Counted from the stretch's first letter, positions 1 to 9,562 are shown. The stretch: DNA of 64,000 nt from Halomonas urmiana (GCF_005780185.1 NZ_VBUI01000010.1:1-64000), one strand, 5' to 3'. Made by a program: numbers and translations. Notes: generated from the letters alone by a model not told the origin.

Positions 1-77
1 GGACCGGTAGTTCAGTTGGTTAGAATGCCGGCCTGTCACGCCGGAGGTCGCGGGTTCGAGTCCCGTCCGGTCCGCCA
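1..77 (+). tRNA. tRNA-Asp (anticodon GTC)
   Basis: Complete cloverleaf beginning at the first base of the window. The acceptor stem GGACCGG pairs with CCGGTCC, followed by an encoded CCA at 75-77. The anticodon GTC is at 35-37 in a seven-base loop, and the T-loop GTTCGAGTCC is typical. The gene may belong to a tRNA cluster that continues to the left of the window. Confidence 0.97.
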
Positions 78-95
78 TCTGCACACGAATTCTTC

Positions 96-134
96 AGCCC
101 CGAGGCCTTTCCGGCCTCGGGGCTGTGTCGTTTT
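96..134 (+). terminator. Rho-independent-like terminator after tRNA-Asp
   Basis: A perfect 12-bp inverted repeat, 96-107 with 113-124 (AGCCCCGAGGCC / GGCCTCGGGGCT, loop TTTCC). The T-rich stretch after it is interrupted, with TTTT at 131-134 and TTTTT a little further on. It probably ends the tRNA transcript. Confidence 0.7.
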
Positions 135-276
135 CCGACGTCCTCTTTTTCGTCTTCTCCTCCCTCGTCGTTTTGCATGCTTTTCGCAAGAACCTGCGAT
201 GAGCCTTTGCGTCCTGCGCCGTGACTATCATACAGTTGTTTGAAATCGTCGCCGTTTCGACCATGAGGATCCCGCC

Positions 277-2289
277 GTGAGTGCTTACCCCCAGCTGTTC
301 CGCCCCTTGAGGGTCGGCCATCTGACGCTCCCCAACCGGGTGCTGATGGGCTCGATGCATACCAACCTCGAGGAGGCCCCCGGCGGCTTCGAGAGGCTGG
401 CGGCCTTCTATGCCGAACGGACCCGGGAGGGAGTGGGACTGATCGTTACTGGCGGCATCGCGCCGCTCACCGAAGGCGCCGTCTTCCAGGGTGCCGCGAC
501 CCTGGAGCGGTCGGATCAGCTGGCGGATCACCGCCGCGTGGTCGAGGGCGTGCACGAGGCCGGCGGACGCATCTGCCTGCAGATCCTGCATGCCGGCCGC
601 TATGCCTATACCCCGGAGCTGGTGGCGCCGTCGGCGATCCAGTCGCCGATCACGCCGTTCATGCCGCGCTCGCTCACCACCGACGAGGTCGAGGAGCGCA
701 TCGAGGCCTACGTGCGCTGCGCGACCCTGGCCCGGCAGGCCGGGTACGACGGCGTCGAGGTGATGGGCTCTGAGGGCTATCTCATCAACCAGTTCCTCTG
801 TCCGCGCACTAACCATCGCGACGATACCTGGGGCGGCAGCTTCGAGAATCGCCTGCGCTTCCCGGTGGAGATCGTGAAGCGCATCCGTGAGGCGGTGGGG
901 AGCGACTTCCTGCTGATCTTCCGGCTGTCGATGATCGATCTGGTGGAGGAGGGCAGTACCTTCGAGGAGGTCCTGGCCCTGGGGCGTGCCCTTGAGGCCG
1001 CCGGTGTTGACCTGATCAATACCGGCATCGGCTGGCACGAGGCGCGGGTGCCGACCATCGTCACCAGCGTGCCGCGCGCCGCCTTCACCGAGGTGACGCG
1101 TCGCATGCGCGAAGCACTCAGCGTGCCGCTGATCACCACCAACCGCATCAACATGCCCGAGGTGGCCGAGCGGGTGCTGGCCGAGGGGCATGCCGACATG
1201 GTCTCCATGGCACGCCCCTTCCTGGCCGATCCGGCCTGGGTGAGCAAGGCCGCCGCCGGGCGAGACGACGAGATCAATACCTGCATCGCCTGCAACCAGG
1301 CCTGCCTGGACCAGGTCTTCGAGGGGCGGCTCACCTCCTGCCTGGTCAATCCTCGCGCCTGCCACGAGACCGAGCTCGTCGTCACGCCGACCGAGCGCGT
1401 GCGGCGCGTCGCCGTGGTGGGTGGCGGCCCGGCGGGGCTCGCCGCGGCCGTGACCGCCGCCGAGCGGGGCCATGCAGTGACGCTCTTCGAGCGGGCCGGT
1501 GAACTGGGTGGCCAGTTCAACCACGCGCGGCGCATCCCCGGCAAGGAGGAGTTCGACGAGACCCTGCGCTACTATCGGACGATGCTCGACAAGCACGGCG
1601 TGGCGGTGCGGCTGAACGTCGAGGCGGATGTCGAGGACCTGCGGGCCTTCGACGCCGTGGTGCTGGCCACCGGCGTGCGTCCCCGCCGACTCGCGCTGGC
1701 GGGCATCGATCATGCCATGGTGATGAGCTACCCCGAGGCCATCACCCATCCCGAACGGGTCGGCGCGCGGGTGGCGATCATCGGCGCCGGTGGCATCGGC
1801 TTCGACGTGGCGGAGCTGCTGACGCATGCCGGTCACCCCTCGCGGGATGTCGCGACCTGGTGCGATGAATGGGGTGTCGACCTGGCCATGGCCGATCGCG
1901 GCGGGCTCAAGGCGCCGCGCCCGCCCGCGACCCCGCGCCGGGTCTTCCTGCTGCAGCGCCGGGCCTCGCGGCCCGGCAAGGGGCTCGGCAAGACCACTGG
2001 CTGGGTGCATCGTGCCTCACTGGCTCACCGCGGGGTTGAGGCGATCGCCGACTGCGAGTACGTCGGCATCGACGACGACGGCCTGGCACTGCGCATCGCG
2101 GGCGAGCCGCGCCGGCTCGAGGTCGATACCGTGGTGGTGTGTGCCGGTCAGGAGTCGGTGCGCGAACTGCTTCAGCCGCTGCGCGCGGCCGGCGTGGGCG
2201 TGCATGTGATCGGCGGCGCCGACGAGGCCGCCGAGCTGGATGCCCGGCGGGCCATCGCCCAGGGCACTCGCCTCGCCGCGGGACTCTGA
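277..2289 (+). CDS. fadH: 2,4-dienoyl-CoA reductase (NADPH), FadH type
   Basis: FAD/FMN/[4Fe-4S] enzyme that reduces 2,4-dienoyl-CoA with NADPH during beta-oxidation of unsaturated fatty acids. At 670 aa it has the usual family length. The N-terminal old-yellow-enzyme TIM barrel carries Tyr168 and His254, which align with the E. coli catalytic Tyr166/His252. The cluster motif has Cys336, 339, 343 and 355. A first Rossmann GGGPAG lies near 380 and a second (GAGGIG) near 498. The start is GTG at 277, preceded by GAGG at 265-268. It stands alone, with no other beta-oxidation gene nearby. Confidence 0.95.
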   Translation: MSAYPQLFRPLRVGHLTLPNRVLMGSMHTNLEEAPGGFERLAAFYAERTREGVGLIVTGGIAPLTEGAVFQGAATLERSDQLADHRRVVEGVHEAGGRICLQILHAGRYAYTPELVAPSAIQSPITPFMPRSLTTDEVEERIEAYVRCATLARQAGYDGVEVMGSEGYLINQFLCPRTNHRDDTWGGSFENRLRFPVEIVKRIREAVGSDFLLIFRLSMIDLVEEGSTFEEVLALGRALEAAGVDLINTGIGWHEARVPTIVTSVPRAAFTEVTRRMREALSVPLITTNRINMPEVAERVLAEGHADMVSMARPFLADPAWVSKAAAGRDDEINTCIACNQACLDQVFEGRLTSCLVNPRACHETELVVTPTERVRRVAVVGGGPAGLAAAVTAAERGHAVTLFERAGELGGQFNHARRIPGKEEFDETLRYYRTMLDKHGVAVRLNVEADVEDLRAFDAVVLATGVRPRRLALAGIDHAMVMSYPEAITHPERVGARVAIIGAGGIGFDVAELLTHAGHPSRDVATWCDEWGVDLAMADRGGLKAPRPPATPRRVFLLQRRASRPGKGLGKTTGWVHRASLAHRGVEAIADCEYVGIDDDGLALRIAGEPRRLEVDTVVVCAGQESVRELLQPLRAAGVGVHVIGGADEAAELDARRAIAQGTRLAAGL

Positions 2290-2613
2290 GGCGGCGAGCG
2301 GCACCCACGATGGTGAGCCTCCCGCCGCGCTTCGCGTCGTACCTCTCACCCCGCCCCCGAACGGCGCCCCGCGTCGATCCCTGTCCGCTGGCCGCCGATG
2401 CCGCCGGCGGCCAGCGTCGTTGCAGCGTTTAATCTCTCGACAATCTTCATGAACCGACGGACGCTCGCGGGCTCTCAGTGTTGAGGGCTCGGGAGCGTTG
2501 ATTGGTGAGCTAAACCGTTATCCGCTGATGCTGTCTACGCTTAAGAGACCCCATCCCGGCTTTATCATCACCATGTCGTCGTTGCCGGGGAATCGGGCTT
2601 TAAGGAGGTATCG
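2290..2613. other. Intergenic region fadH to yeaG
   Basis: 324 bases with no coding signal. The first half is low-information sequence after fadH and shows no clear U-tailed hairpin. The second half holds the sigma-S type -10 element at 2534-2544 and the strong AAGGAGG ribosome site just before yeaG. I see no other structure in it. Confidence 0.6.
2534..2544 (+). promoter_or_regulatory. Sigma-S-type extended -10 element for yeaG-yeaH-spoVR
   Basis: TCTACGCTTAA matches the sigma-S-preferring extended -10 consensus KCTAYRCTTAA at every position. No sigma-70 -35 hexamer is visible 16-18 bases upstream, as is common for RpoS promoters. Transcription would start near 2548, leaving a leader of about 66 bases. 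In E. coli yeaG-yeaH is known to be RpoS-dependent, so the assignment fits the gene. Confidence 0.65.
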
Positions 2614-4536
2614 ATGAGCATCTTCGACCATGTGCAGAACCGCTTCTCTCGCGTCCAGCAGGAAGAGATGAGCCTGCAGGAGTATCTGGAACTCTGTCGC
2701 CGAGATCCGGTGGCCTATGCCACTGCTGCCGAGCGGATGCTGGAGGCCATCGGCGCACCGGAGGTGATCGACACCGCCAAGGATTCGCGGCTGTCGCGCA
2801 TCTTCTCCAACAAGGTGATTCGCCGCTATCCGGCCTTCGCCGAGTTCTACGGCATGGAGGAGGCCATCGAACAGATCGTCGCCTACTTCCGTCACGCCGC
2901 CCAAGGGCTGGAGGAGCGCAAGCAGATCCTCTACCTGCTGGGGCCGGTGGGCGGCGGCAAGTCGTCGCTGGCCGAGCGCCTCAAGCTGCTGATGGAGAAG
3001 GTGCCCTTCTATGCCATAAAGGATTCTCCGGTCTATGAGTCGCCGTTGGGGCTGTTCTCCCCCGAGGAGGATGGTGAGCTGCTGGAGAAGGAGTACGGCA
3101 TTCCCAAGCGCTACCTCAAGAGCGTGATGTCGCCCTGGGCCGCCAAGCGGCTCAAGGAGAGCGGCGGTGATATTTCCCATTTCCGGGTGGTGCGTCTCTA
3201 CCCCTCGCGGCTCAACCAGATCGCCATCTCCAAGACCGAACCCGGCGACGAGAACAACCAGGACATCTCCTCGCTGGTCGGCAAGGTGGACATTCGCCAG
3301 CTCGAACTCTATTCCCAGGATGACCCGGACGCCTACAGCTTCTCCGGCGGGCTGTGTCGCGCCAACCAGGGGTTGATGGAGTTCGTCGAGATGTTCAAGG
3401 CGCCGATCAAGGTGCTGCATCCGCTGCTGACGGCGACCCAGGAGGGCAACTACAATCCCACCGAGGGCATGGGCGCGATCCCCTTCGACGGGGTGGTGCT
3501 GGCGCACTCCAACGAGAGCGAGTGGCAGACCTTCCGCAACAATCGCAATAACGAGGCCTTCCTCGATCGCGTCTACATGGTCAAGGTGCCCTACTGCCTG
3601 CGGGTCACCGAAGAGATCAACATCTACAAGAAGCTTCTCGAGCACTCGTCGCTCAACGAGGCGCCGTGCGCCCCGGATACCCTGCGCATGCTCGCCCAGT
3701 TCACGGTGCTCTCGCGGCTCAAGGAGCCCGAGAACTCGAGCATCTACTCCAAGATGCGGGTCTACGATGGCGAGAACCTCAAGGACACCGATCCCAAGGC
3801 CAAGTCGATCCAGGAGTATCGCGACAGCGCCGGCGTCGACGAAGGCATGGAGGGGCTCTCGACGCGCTTCGCCTTCAAGATTCTCTCCAAGGTGTTCAAC
3901 TTCGATAACCACGAGGTGGCGGCCAACCCGGTGCACCTGCTCTACGTGCTCGAACAGCGCCTGGAGCAGGAGCAGTTGCCCAGGGAGACCTTCGAGCGCT
4001 ACCTGCGCTTCATCAAGGAGTTCCTGGCGCCGCGCTACGTCGATTTCATCGGCAAGGAGATCCAGACCGCCTACCTCGAGTCCTACTCGGAGTACGGCCA
4101 GAACATCTTCGATCGCTACGTCACCTATGCCGACTTCTGGATCCAGGATCAGGAGTATCGCGATCCCGAGACCGGCGAGTTCCTCGACCGCCAAGCCCTC
4201 AACGAGGAGCTGGAGAAGATCGAGAAGCCGGCCGGCATCTCGAATCCCAAGGACTTCCGTCATGAGGTGGTCAACTTCGTGCTACGGGCCCGTGCCCAGA
4301 ACAACGGCATGAATCCCAGCTGGCAGTCCTACGAGAAGCTCAGGGGGGTGATCGAGCACAAGATGTTCGCCAATACCGAGGAGCTCCTGCCGGTGATCTC
4401 CTTCAATGCCAAGGCCTCGACCTCGGATCAGAAGAAGCACGAGGATTTCGTGGCGAGGATGGTCCACCGTGGCTACACCGAGAAGCAGGTGCGGCTGCTC
4501 TCCGAGTGGTACCTGCGGGTGCGCAAGTCGCAGTAG
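2614..4536 (+). CDS. yeaG: PrkA/YeaG family serine protein kinase
   Basis: Cytoplasmic stress-response protein kinase of the PrkA family, 640 aa, the normal length. The N-terminal AAA-like domain has a Walker A GPVGGGKSS at residues 110-118, and the PrkA C-terminal domain follows. The start ATG is preceded by AAGGAGG at ideal distance. It is first in a tight three-gene operon with yeaH (15-bp gap) and spoVR (19-bp gap), the conserved arrangement in proteobacteria. In E. coli YeaG acts in survival of nitrogen starvation; its substrates are poorly known. Confidence 0.95.
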   Translation: MSIFDHVQNRFSRVQQEEMSLQEYLELCRRDPVAYATAAERMLEAIGAPEVIDTAKDSRLSRIFSNKVIRRYPAFAEFYGMEEAIEQIVAYFRHAAQGLEERKQILYLLGPVGGGKSSLAERLKLLMEKVPFYAIKDSPVYESPLGLFSPEEDGELLEKEYGIPKRYLKSVMSPWAAKRLKESGGDISHFRVVRLYPSRLNQIAISKTEPGDENNQDISSLVGKVDIRQLELYSQDDPDAYSFSGGLCRANQGLMEFVEMFKAPIKVLHPLLTATQEGNYNPTEGMGAIPFDGVVLAHSNESEWQTFRNNRNNEAFLDRVYMVKVPYCLRVTEEINIYKKLLEHSSLNEAPCAPDTLRMLAQFTVLSRLKEPENSSIYSKMRVYDGENLKDTDPKAKSIQEYRDSAGVDEGMEGLSTRFAFKILSKVFNFDNHEVAANPVHLLYVLEQRLEQEQLPRETFERYLRFIKEFLAPRYVDFIGKEIQTAYLESYSEYGQNIFDRYVTYADFWIQDQEYRDPETGEFLDRQALNEELEKIEKPAGISNPKDFRHEVVNFVLRARAQNNGMNPSWQSYEKLRGVIEHKMFANTEELLPVISFNAKASTSDQKKHEDFVARMVHRGYTEKQVRLLSEWYLRVRKSQ

Positions 4537-4551
4537 GGCGAGGAGGTCGCC

Positions 4552-5835
4552 ATGACCTATTTCATCGATCGACGAGCCAATGCCAAGCACAAGAGCGCGG
4601 TGAACCGCCAGCGCTTCCTCGACCGCTACCGCACCCATATCAAGCGGTCGGTCGAGGAGGCGGTGAATCGCCGCTCGATCACCGACATGGAGCGGGGCGA
4701 GAAGGTCTCGATCCCGACGCGGGACATCTCCGAGCCGGTCTTTCAGCACGGCCCTGGGGGCAAGCGCACCATCGTTGCTCCCGGCAACAAGGAGTTCGTC
4801 GAAGGGGACCGGCTGCGTCGCCCCGGCGGCGGAGGCGGCGGCGACGGCTCGGGGGAGGGCGGCGCCTCCAACCAGGGTGAGGGGATGGACGAGTTCGCCT
4901 TCACCCTCTCGCGGGAGGAGTTCCTCGACTTCGTCTTCGACGGCCTGGAGCTGCCCCACCTGGAGCGCAAGAACCTGGTGGACCTCGACGAGGTGCGCCA
5001 GGTGCGGGCGGGGGTCTCCCGGGACGGGACGCCGGCGCGCATCAACATCGTGCGCTCCATGCGCGAGGCTCAGGCGCGGCGCATCGCCATGCGCGCGCCG
5101 ATTCGCCGGGCCTTGCGTGAGGCCATGGAGGCGCTGGCCGAGGAGGAGCGCAAGGACCCGGTGCTGCGCAATCCGGCACGCATCAACGCCCTCAAGGAGG
5201 AGATCGAGCGGCTGGAGAAGCGCCTCGAGGCAGTGCCCTTCATCGACACCTACGACCTGCGCTACAACAACCTGGTCGACCAGCCCCAGCCGTCGAGCAA
5301 GGCGGTGATGTTCTGCGTGATGGACGTCTCGGGCTCGATGACCCAGGCCCACAAGGACATCGCCAAGCGCTTCTTCCTGCTGCTCTACCTGTTCCTGGAG
5401 CGCAACTACGAGAAAGTCGAGCTGGTCTTCGTGCGCCACCACACCGCGGCCAAGGAGGTCGACGAGGAGGAGTTCTTCTACTCTCGGGAGACCGGCGGCA
5501 CCATCGTCTCCAGCGCCCTGACCCTGGTCGACGAGATCATCGAGGCGCGCTATCCCTCTGGGCAGTGGAACCTCTACGTGGCCCAGGCTTCGGACGGGGA
5601 CAACTGGGACGACGACTCCGTCACCTGTCGCAAGCTGCTGGTCGAGCGCCTGATGCCGCGGCTGCAGTACTTCACCTACGTGGAGATCACGCCTCATGCC
5701 CACCAGGCGCTGTGGGAGGAGTACGAGCGCGTCGAGGCCGAGTACGACGCCCGCTTCGCCATGCGCCAGATCGTCGAGGCCGGCGACATCTACCCGGTCT
5801 TCCGCGAGCTGTTCAAGCGCCGAGCCGCCTTCTGA
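4552..5835 (+). CDS. yeaH: YeaH/DUF444 protein with von Willebrand A domain
   Basis: 427 aa, the usual length for DUF444. The N-terminal part is charged, with a glycine-rich linker near residues 90-110. The C-terminal half is a VWA-like domain with a MIDAS motif DVSGS at 258-262. It works with YeaG in stress adaptation; the molecular role is unknown, and metal-dependent protein binding is an inference from the MIDAS motif. GAGGAGG precedes the ATG. It sits between yeaG and spoVR in the operon. Confidence 0.93.
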   Translation: MTYFIDRRANAKHKSAVNRQRFLDRYRTHIKRSVEEAVNRRSITDMERGEKVSIPTRDISEPVFQHGPGGKRTIVAPGNKEFVEGDRLRRPGGGGGGDGSGEGGASNQGEGMDEFAFTLSREEFLDFVFDGLELPHLERKNLVDLDEVRQVRAGVSRDGTPARINIVRSMREAQARRIAMRAPIRRALREAMEALAEEERKDPVLRNPARINALKEEIERLEKRLEAVPFIDTYDLRYNNLVDQPQPSSKAVMFCVMDVSGSMTQAHKDIAKRFFLLLYLFLERNYEKVELVFVRHHTAAKEVDEEEFFYSRETGGTIVSSALTLVDEIIEARYPSGQWNLYVAQASDGDNWDDDSVTCRKLLVERLMPRLQYFTYVEITPHAHQALWEEYERVEAEYDARFAMRQIVEAGDIYPVFRELFKRRAAF

Positions 5836-5854
5836 GGCGGCCTGAGGAGGCAGC

Positions 5855-7405
5855 ATGACCCGACGTCAGCCCATCGCCACCGGTTCCGACTGGAACTTCG
5901 AGATCCTCGACGCCTTCGAGCACGAGATCGCTCGCCTGGCCGATGAGTATCGCCTGGATACCTACCCCAACCAGATCGAGGTCATCACCACCGAGCAGAT
6001 GATGGACGCCTACGCCAGCGTGGGCATGCCGGTGGGCTACCACCACTGGTCGTTCGGCAAGCAGTTCCTGGCCGTGGAGCAGGCCTATCGCCGCGGCCAG
6101 ATGGGGCTCGCTTACGAGCTCGTCATCAACTCCGACCCCTGCATCGCCTACTTGATGGAGGAGAACACCCTGATGATGCAGGTGCTGGTCATGGCCCACG
6201 CCTGCTATGGCCACAACTCCTTCTTCAAGGGTAACTACCTGTTCCGTACCTGGACGGACGCTTCCTCCATCGTCGACTACCTGGTGTTCGCCCGGAAGTA
6301 CATCAGCGAGTGCGAGGAGCGTCACGGCGTGGAGGCGGTGGAGCAGTTGCTGGATGCCTGCCACGCCCTGCAGAACTACGGGGTCGATCGCTACAAACGG
6401 CCCTCGCCGATCTCCGCGGCGGAGGAGTCGCGCCGACAGGCGGAGCGTGAGGCGCATCTCCAGGCCCAGGTCAACATGCTGTGGCGGACCATTCCCGGGC
6501 AGCTGCCCGCGGATGCCCTGCCCGGCATGGTCGACCAGGAGGACCCGCTGGGCCTGCATGGGGGCGGACGCTATCCTCCCGAGCCCCAGGAGAACCTGCT
6601 CTACTTCATCGAGAAGAATGCCCCGCTGTTGGCCCCCTGGCAGCGCGAGGTGGTGCGCATCGTGCGCAAGTTGGCCCAGTACTTCTATCCTCAGCGCCAG
6701 ACTCAGGTGATGAACGAGGGCTGGGCCTGCTTCTGGCACTACACCCTGATGAATCGGCTCTTCGACGAGGGGCTGGTGGACGAGGGGTTGATGCTGGAGT
6801 TCCTGCAGTCGCACACCTCGGTGGTCCAGCAGCCGGCCTTCGACAGCCCCTACTTCAGCGGCATCAACCCCTATGCGCTGGGTTTCGCCATCTTCACCGA
6901 CCTGAAGCGCATCTGCGAGGCCCCGACTCAGGAGGATCGCGAGTGGTTCCCCGACTCCGCCGGCAGCGACTGGCGCGAGACCCTGGAGTTCGCGATGAAG
7001 AACTTCAAGGATGAGTCCTTCATCCAGCAGTTCCTCTCGCCGAAGGTGATGCGCGACCTCAAGCTGTTCATGGTGGTCGACGATGATCAGGAGGAGATGC
7101 TGGAGGTGGCGGCGATCCACGACGAGCGTGGCTACCGGCGCATTCGCGACTCCCTGGCCACTCAGTACGCCCTGGCCGTGCGCGAGCCCAATATCCAGAT
7201 CTACGCGGCGGATATCCGCGGCGACCGCTCGCTGACCCTGCGCCATGTCCAGGACAGTCGGCGTCCGCTGGCGCGCAGCGTCTATCCGGTGATCCGTCAC
7301 CTCCACCAGCTGTGGGGCTTCCCGATTCGGCTGGAGTCCGTGGAAGACGACGAGGTGGTGCGCCGCTATCACTGGCCCCTGGCCGAGGAGGAACGCCGCG
7401 ACTGA
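5855..7405 (+). CDS. SpoVR family protein (YcgB-like)
   Basis: 516 aa, matching proteobacterial SpoVR/YcgB proteins along its length. No signal peptide or membrane segment is seen. The family is named after a Bacillus spore-cortex gene, but in proteobacteria it travels with yeaG and yeaH as here, so it marks a general stress operon and not sporulation. The biochemical function is not established. GAGGAGG lies before the ATG, and it is the last gene of the operon. Confidence 0.92.
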   Translation: MTRRQPIATGSDWNFEILDAFEHEIARLADEYRLDTYPNQIEVITTEQMMDAYASVGMPVGYHHWSFGKQFLAVEQAYRRGQMGLAYELVINSDPCIAYLMEENTLMMQVLVMAHACYGHNSFFKGNYLFRTWTDASSIVDYLVFARKYISECEERHGVEAVEQLLDACHALQNYGVDRYKRPSPISAAEESRRQAEREAHLQAQVNMLWRTIPGQLPADALPGMVDQEDPLGLHGGGRYPPEPQENLLYFIEKNAPLLAPWQREVVRIVRKLAQYFYPQRQTQVMNEGWACFWHYTLMNRLFDEGLVDEGLMLEFLQSHTSVVQQPAFDSPYFSGINPYALGFAIFTDLKRICEAPTQEDREWFPDSAGSDWRETLEFAMKNFKDESFIQQFLSPKVMRDLKLFMVVDDDQEEMLEVAAIHDERGYRRIRDSLATQYALAVREPNIQIYAADIRGDRSLTLRHVQDSRRPLARSVYPVIRHLHQLWGFPIRLESVEDDEVVRRYHWPLAEEERRD

Positions 7406-7482
7406 CGGCCGGCGTTCGGGTCTCTGCACCGACACGCGCCACGGCCCGGCAGTGAACGGTCCTTGAACGAGTGGGCCTGAAC

Positions 7483-7510
7483 AAAAAAGACCCGCGCCAA
7501 GGCGCGGGTC
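7483..7510 (-). terminator. Rho-independent terminator of the HiPIP gene
   Basis: A perfect 10-bp stem (7489-7498 with 7501-7510) with a two-base loop. Read on the minus strand it is followed by six T (7483-7488). It lies between the convergent spoVR and HiPIP genes and serves the minus strand. Confidence 0.88.
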
Positions 7511-7536
7511 TTGGGGTGTTGGCGGACGGCGAGGTA

Positions 7537-7851
7537 TCAGGCCTGAGCCGTCCAGGACTGGCACCAGCCGCCGGGCTCGACGCTGTTCTGGGGGAACAGC
7601 TGACAGCCCTGGCTATCCGCCTGGTAGAACATGCAGTTCTGGCACTCCTCGCCCTCCTCGTAGGCAGGGTGATCGCTCGCCTCGCTGGCGACCTTGACGT
7701 AGTTCAAGGCCTTGGCCTGCTCGGCGCTCGGGTCCAGGGCGGGCAGGTCCTGGGCGAAGGCGCTCTTCGACAGGATGCCGGCACCCAGGGGCAGGGCGGC
7801 GAGGCCCAGCAGGCTGTTACGCATGAAGTCACGACGATTGCGGTCGGCCAT
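7537..7851 (-). CDS. High-potential iron-sulfur protein (HiPIP)
   Basis: Small periplasmic electron carrier, 104 aa. The N-terminus has a twin-arginine signal (RRDFMRN at 6-12, then a hydrophobic stretch ending near Ala33), so it is exported folded by Tat. The mature part has the HiPIP cysteine pattern Cys70, Cys73, Cys83 and Cys97 for one [4Fe-4S] cluster. GGAGAG precedes the ATG. It is transcribed alone with its own terminator. No reaction centre or partner oxidase is nearby, so its partners cannot be read from context. Confidence 0.95.
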   Translation of the reverse strand: MADRNRRDFMRNSLLGLAALPLGAGILSKSAFAQDLPALDPSAEQAKALNYVKVASEASDHPAYEEGEECQNCMFYQADSQGCQLFPQNSVEPGGWCQSWTAQA

Positions 7852-8275
7852 GGTCTCTCCTTGTCATCACGGTAGGGACGAATCGTGGCGGGGCATGCTT
7901 GGTGCCCGCGCTTCTAGCAGGCTCTTAGGTTCGAGCACTGTCTGTTCTGTGGCTTGCTTTCCGAGTCTTGCCGCTCGGGTCTTGCGTGTCGCGTCTGGCG
8001 CGACGGATGGCGCGTTGCACCACCCCTGTTCCGACCGGCGTTCGCCGGTGGAGTTCGACCGCTCCATGGTAGTCAACTGAATGAGGCATCGCGAATCGCT
8101 TGGGGGCAGTGCGGCAATCCGCCGCGCGGCCGCGTGGGTGTAACGCGTGAGTCGACGGTCGGCCTGGCGTCGGTGCAGTGCCCGCGCCGGCGCTGCTATA
8201 CTCGCGCCAGCTGCGGTGGCCCCCGGCCGACCGGAACCTATGCGCGCGACAGCGCCTTGAGCAGGGAGAAGTGCG
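7852..8275. other. Divergent intergenic region, HiPIP to Lrp-like gene
   Basis: 424 bases, the longest gene-free stretch. It must hold promoters for both flanking genes. Two perfect small hairpins stand out: 7988-7993 with 7999-8004 (GTCGCG / CGCGAC), and 8034-8040 with 8043-8049 (ACCGGCG / CGCCGGT). A TATACT at 8197-8202 is a likely -10 for the plus-strand gene, but no good -35 is seen. I found no credible small ORF or known RNA. Confidence 0.5.
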
Positions 8276-8551
8276 ATGCAGAATGCCGTGATTCTGATCA
8301 ATGCCGAGCAGGGCCAGGTCAAGGCCGTGGCCGAGCGGCTGGCCGACGTGGAGGGGATCAGCGAGGTCTATTCCACCTGCGGTCGCTACGATCTGGTGGC
8401 CATCGCGCGAACCCGCGACTTCGAGAGCCTCGCTGAGCTGGTCACCGGGCGCCTCAATGCCGTCGAGGGCATCCGCGACACCGAGACCCTCAACGCCATG
8501 CAGGTTCACTCCCGCCATGATCTGGAGACCATGTTCTCGCTGGGCTGGTGA
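8276..8551 (+). CDS. Stand-alone Lrp/AsnC ligand-binding (RAM) domain protein
   Basis: 91 aa, consisting only of the alpha-beta RAM sensory domain of Lrp/AsnC regulators, with no helix-turn-helix. Such single-domain proteins bind small ligands such as amino acids, or co-assemble with full-length Lrp proteins. The ligand here is unknown. AGGGAG lies 8 bases before the ATG. It is followed after 62 bp by the nuclease gene on the same strand, with no obvious functional link. Confidence 0.85.
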   Translation: MQNAVILINAEQGQVKAVAERLADVEGISEVYSTCGRYDLVAIARTRDFESLAELVTGRLNAVEGIRDTETLNAMQVHSRHDLETMFSLGW

Positions 8552-8613
8552 GGGGCGCGGGGGAGGCCCGGCGGCCGCAGGACTCGTCGTGAACGAACAG
8601 GGGCGGTGCAGAC

Positions 8614-9480
8614 ATGGCAGCAAGACGAGGGCGCGGTGGCCACCGCTGGCGGCATCGGGTGCGTCGCTTCGGCATCACGGCCCTGTTCCTGGCGGTCGCC
8701 ACGGGGCTGTGGCACCTCCAGGAGCGTGAGCTTCGCGACGAGCTGAGCTGGCAGGGCGTCACTACCTGGCAGGATCTCACTCCGCTGACCTTCCATCGCG
8801 TGCTGCGCAACGACGGCTTCCTGGTGGGCTGGTCCGATGTTCGCGTCAACCCGCTCTGGGTCGGCTACCAGCTGCGCCGAGTCGAGGATCCTGCCGCCGG
8901 GCCGCGCCCCGGCTTTCGCCGCGACTGGCGGGCGCTCTGGCCGATCTCCACGGAGAGCTACTTCGGCAGCGGCTACGACCGCGGCCATCTCGCGCCCAAC
9001 TATGCCATCGCGGCGGTTCATGGCAGCGGGGCCCAGCGCGATACCTTCCTAATGAGCAATATGTCGCCCCAGCGGCCCGCGCTCAATCGGCGCCTCTGGC
9101 AGCGGCTGGAGGAGGTGGTGATGGATCACTTCGTGCCGCGCTTCGCCGCCCTGCAGGTGATCACCGGGCCGATCTTCCCCGAGCGCTTCCAGGACAACGT
9201 GCTCAACCGCGTCGGGTTGGTGGAGGTGCCCGAGGCCTTCTACAAGATCCTGGTGGTGCCGGGAGATGAGCCCCGGGCGCTGGCCTTCATCATGCCGCAG
9301 CGGGTCTCCGGCGACGAGCCGCTGGACGACTTCCTGGTGAGCATCGACGAGGTGGAGGTGCGCACCGGCCTGGACTTCCTGCCGCGGCTCGCGCCGGCGG
9401 CGGCCGAGGCCCTGGAGGGGCGGGTCGACACCGCCGGCTGGGGCCTCGAGGCGGTGGCCAGGCTGCCCGGGCGCTTCTGA
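8614..9480 (+). CDS. DNA/RNA non-specific endonuclease (NUC1/EndoG type), membrane-anchored
   Basis: 288 aa. One N-terminal hydrophobic segment (about residues 16-33) after a very basic start suggests a signal anchor, so the nuclease domain should face the periplasm. The beta-beta-alpha-metal motif DRGHLAPN begins at Asp122, with His125 as the predicted general base, and SNMSPQ follows downstream as in the family. It may degrade extracellular or periplasmic nucleic acid; an immunity partner is not seen next to it. The ribosome site is weak (GGGGCGG). Confidence 0.88.
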   Translation: MAARRGRGGHRWRHRVRRFGITALFLAVATGLWHLQERELRDELSWQGVTTWQDLTPLTFHRVLRNDGFLVGWSDVRVNPLWVGYQLRRVEDPAAGPRPGFRRDWRALWPISTESYFGSGYDRGHLAPNYAIAAVHGSGAQRDTFLMSNMSPQRPALNRRLWQRLEEVVMDHFVPRFAALQVITGPIFPERFQDNVLNRVGLVEVPEAFYKILVVPGDEPRALAFIMPQRVSGDEPLDDFLVSIDEVEVRTGLDFLPRLAPAAAEALEGRVDTAGWGLEAVARLPGRF

Positions 9481-9562
9481 GCGGTCGACGCTCCCGGTGG
9501 CGGTTATCCCAGGAGGGGGCATATCCGAGGAAAGGGCGTCTGAGAGACAGAACGACAGGCAC

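Noticed and set aside
5855..7405. Sporulation ability suggested by SpoVR
   Set aside because: SpoVR is common in non-sporulating proteobacteria together with yeaG and yeaH. No spore gene is present.
7537..7851. Phototrophy suggested by HiPIP
   Set aside because: HiPIPs also occur in halophilic respiring gammaproteobacteria, and no reaction-centre or pigment gene is seen.
8614..9480. Nuclease plus small Lrp-like gene as a toxin-immunity or defence pair
   Set aside because: The Lrp-domain protein is a metabolic sensor fold, the genes are 62 bp apart with separate signals, and no defence gene lies nearby.
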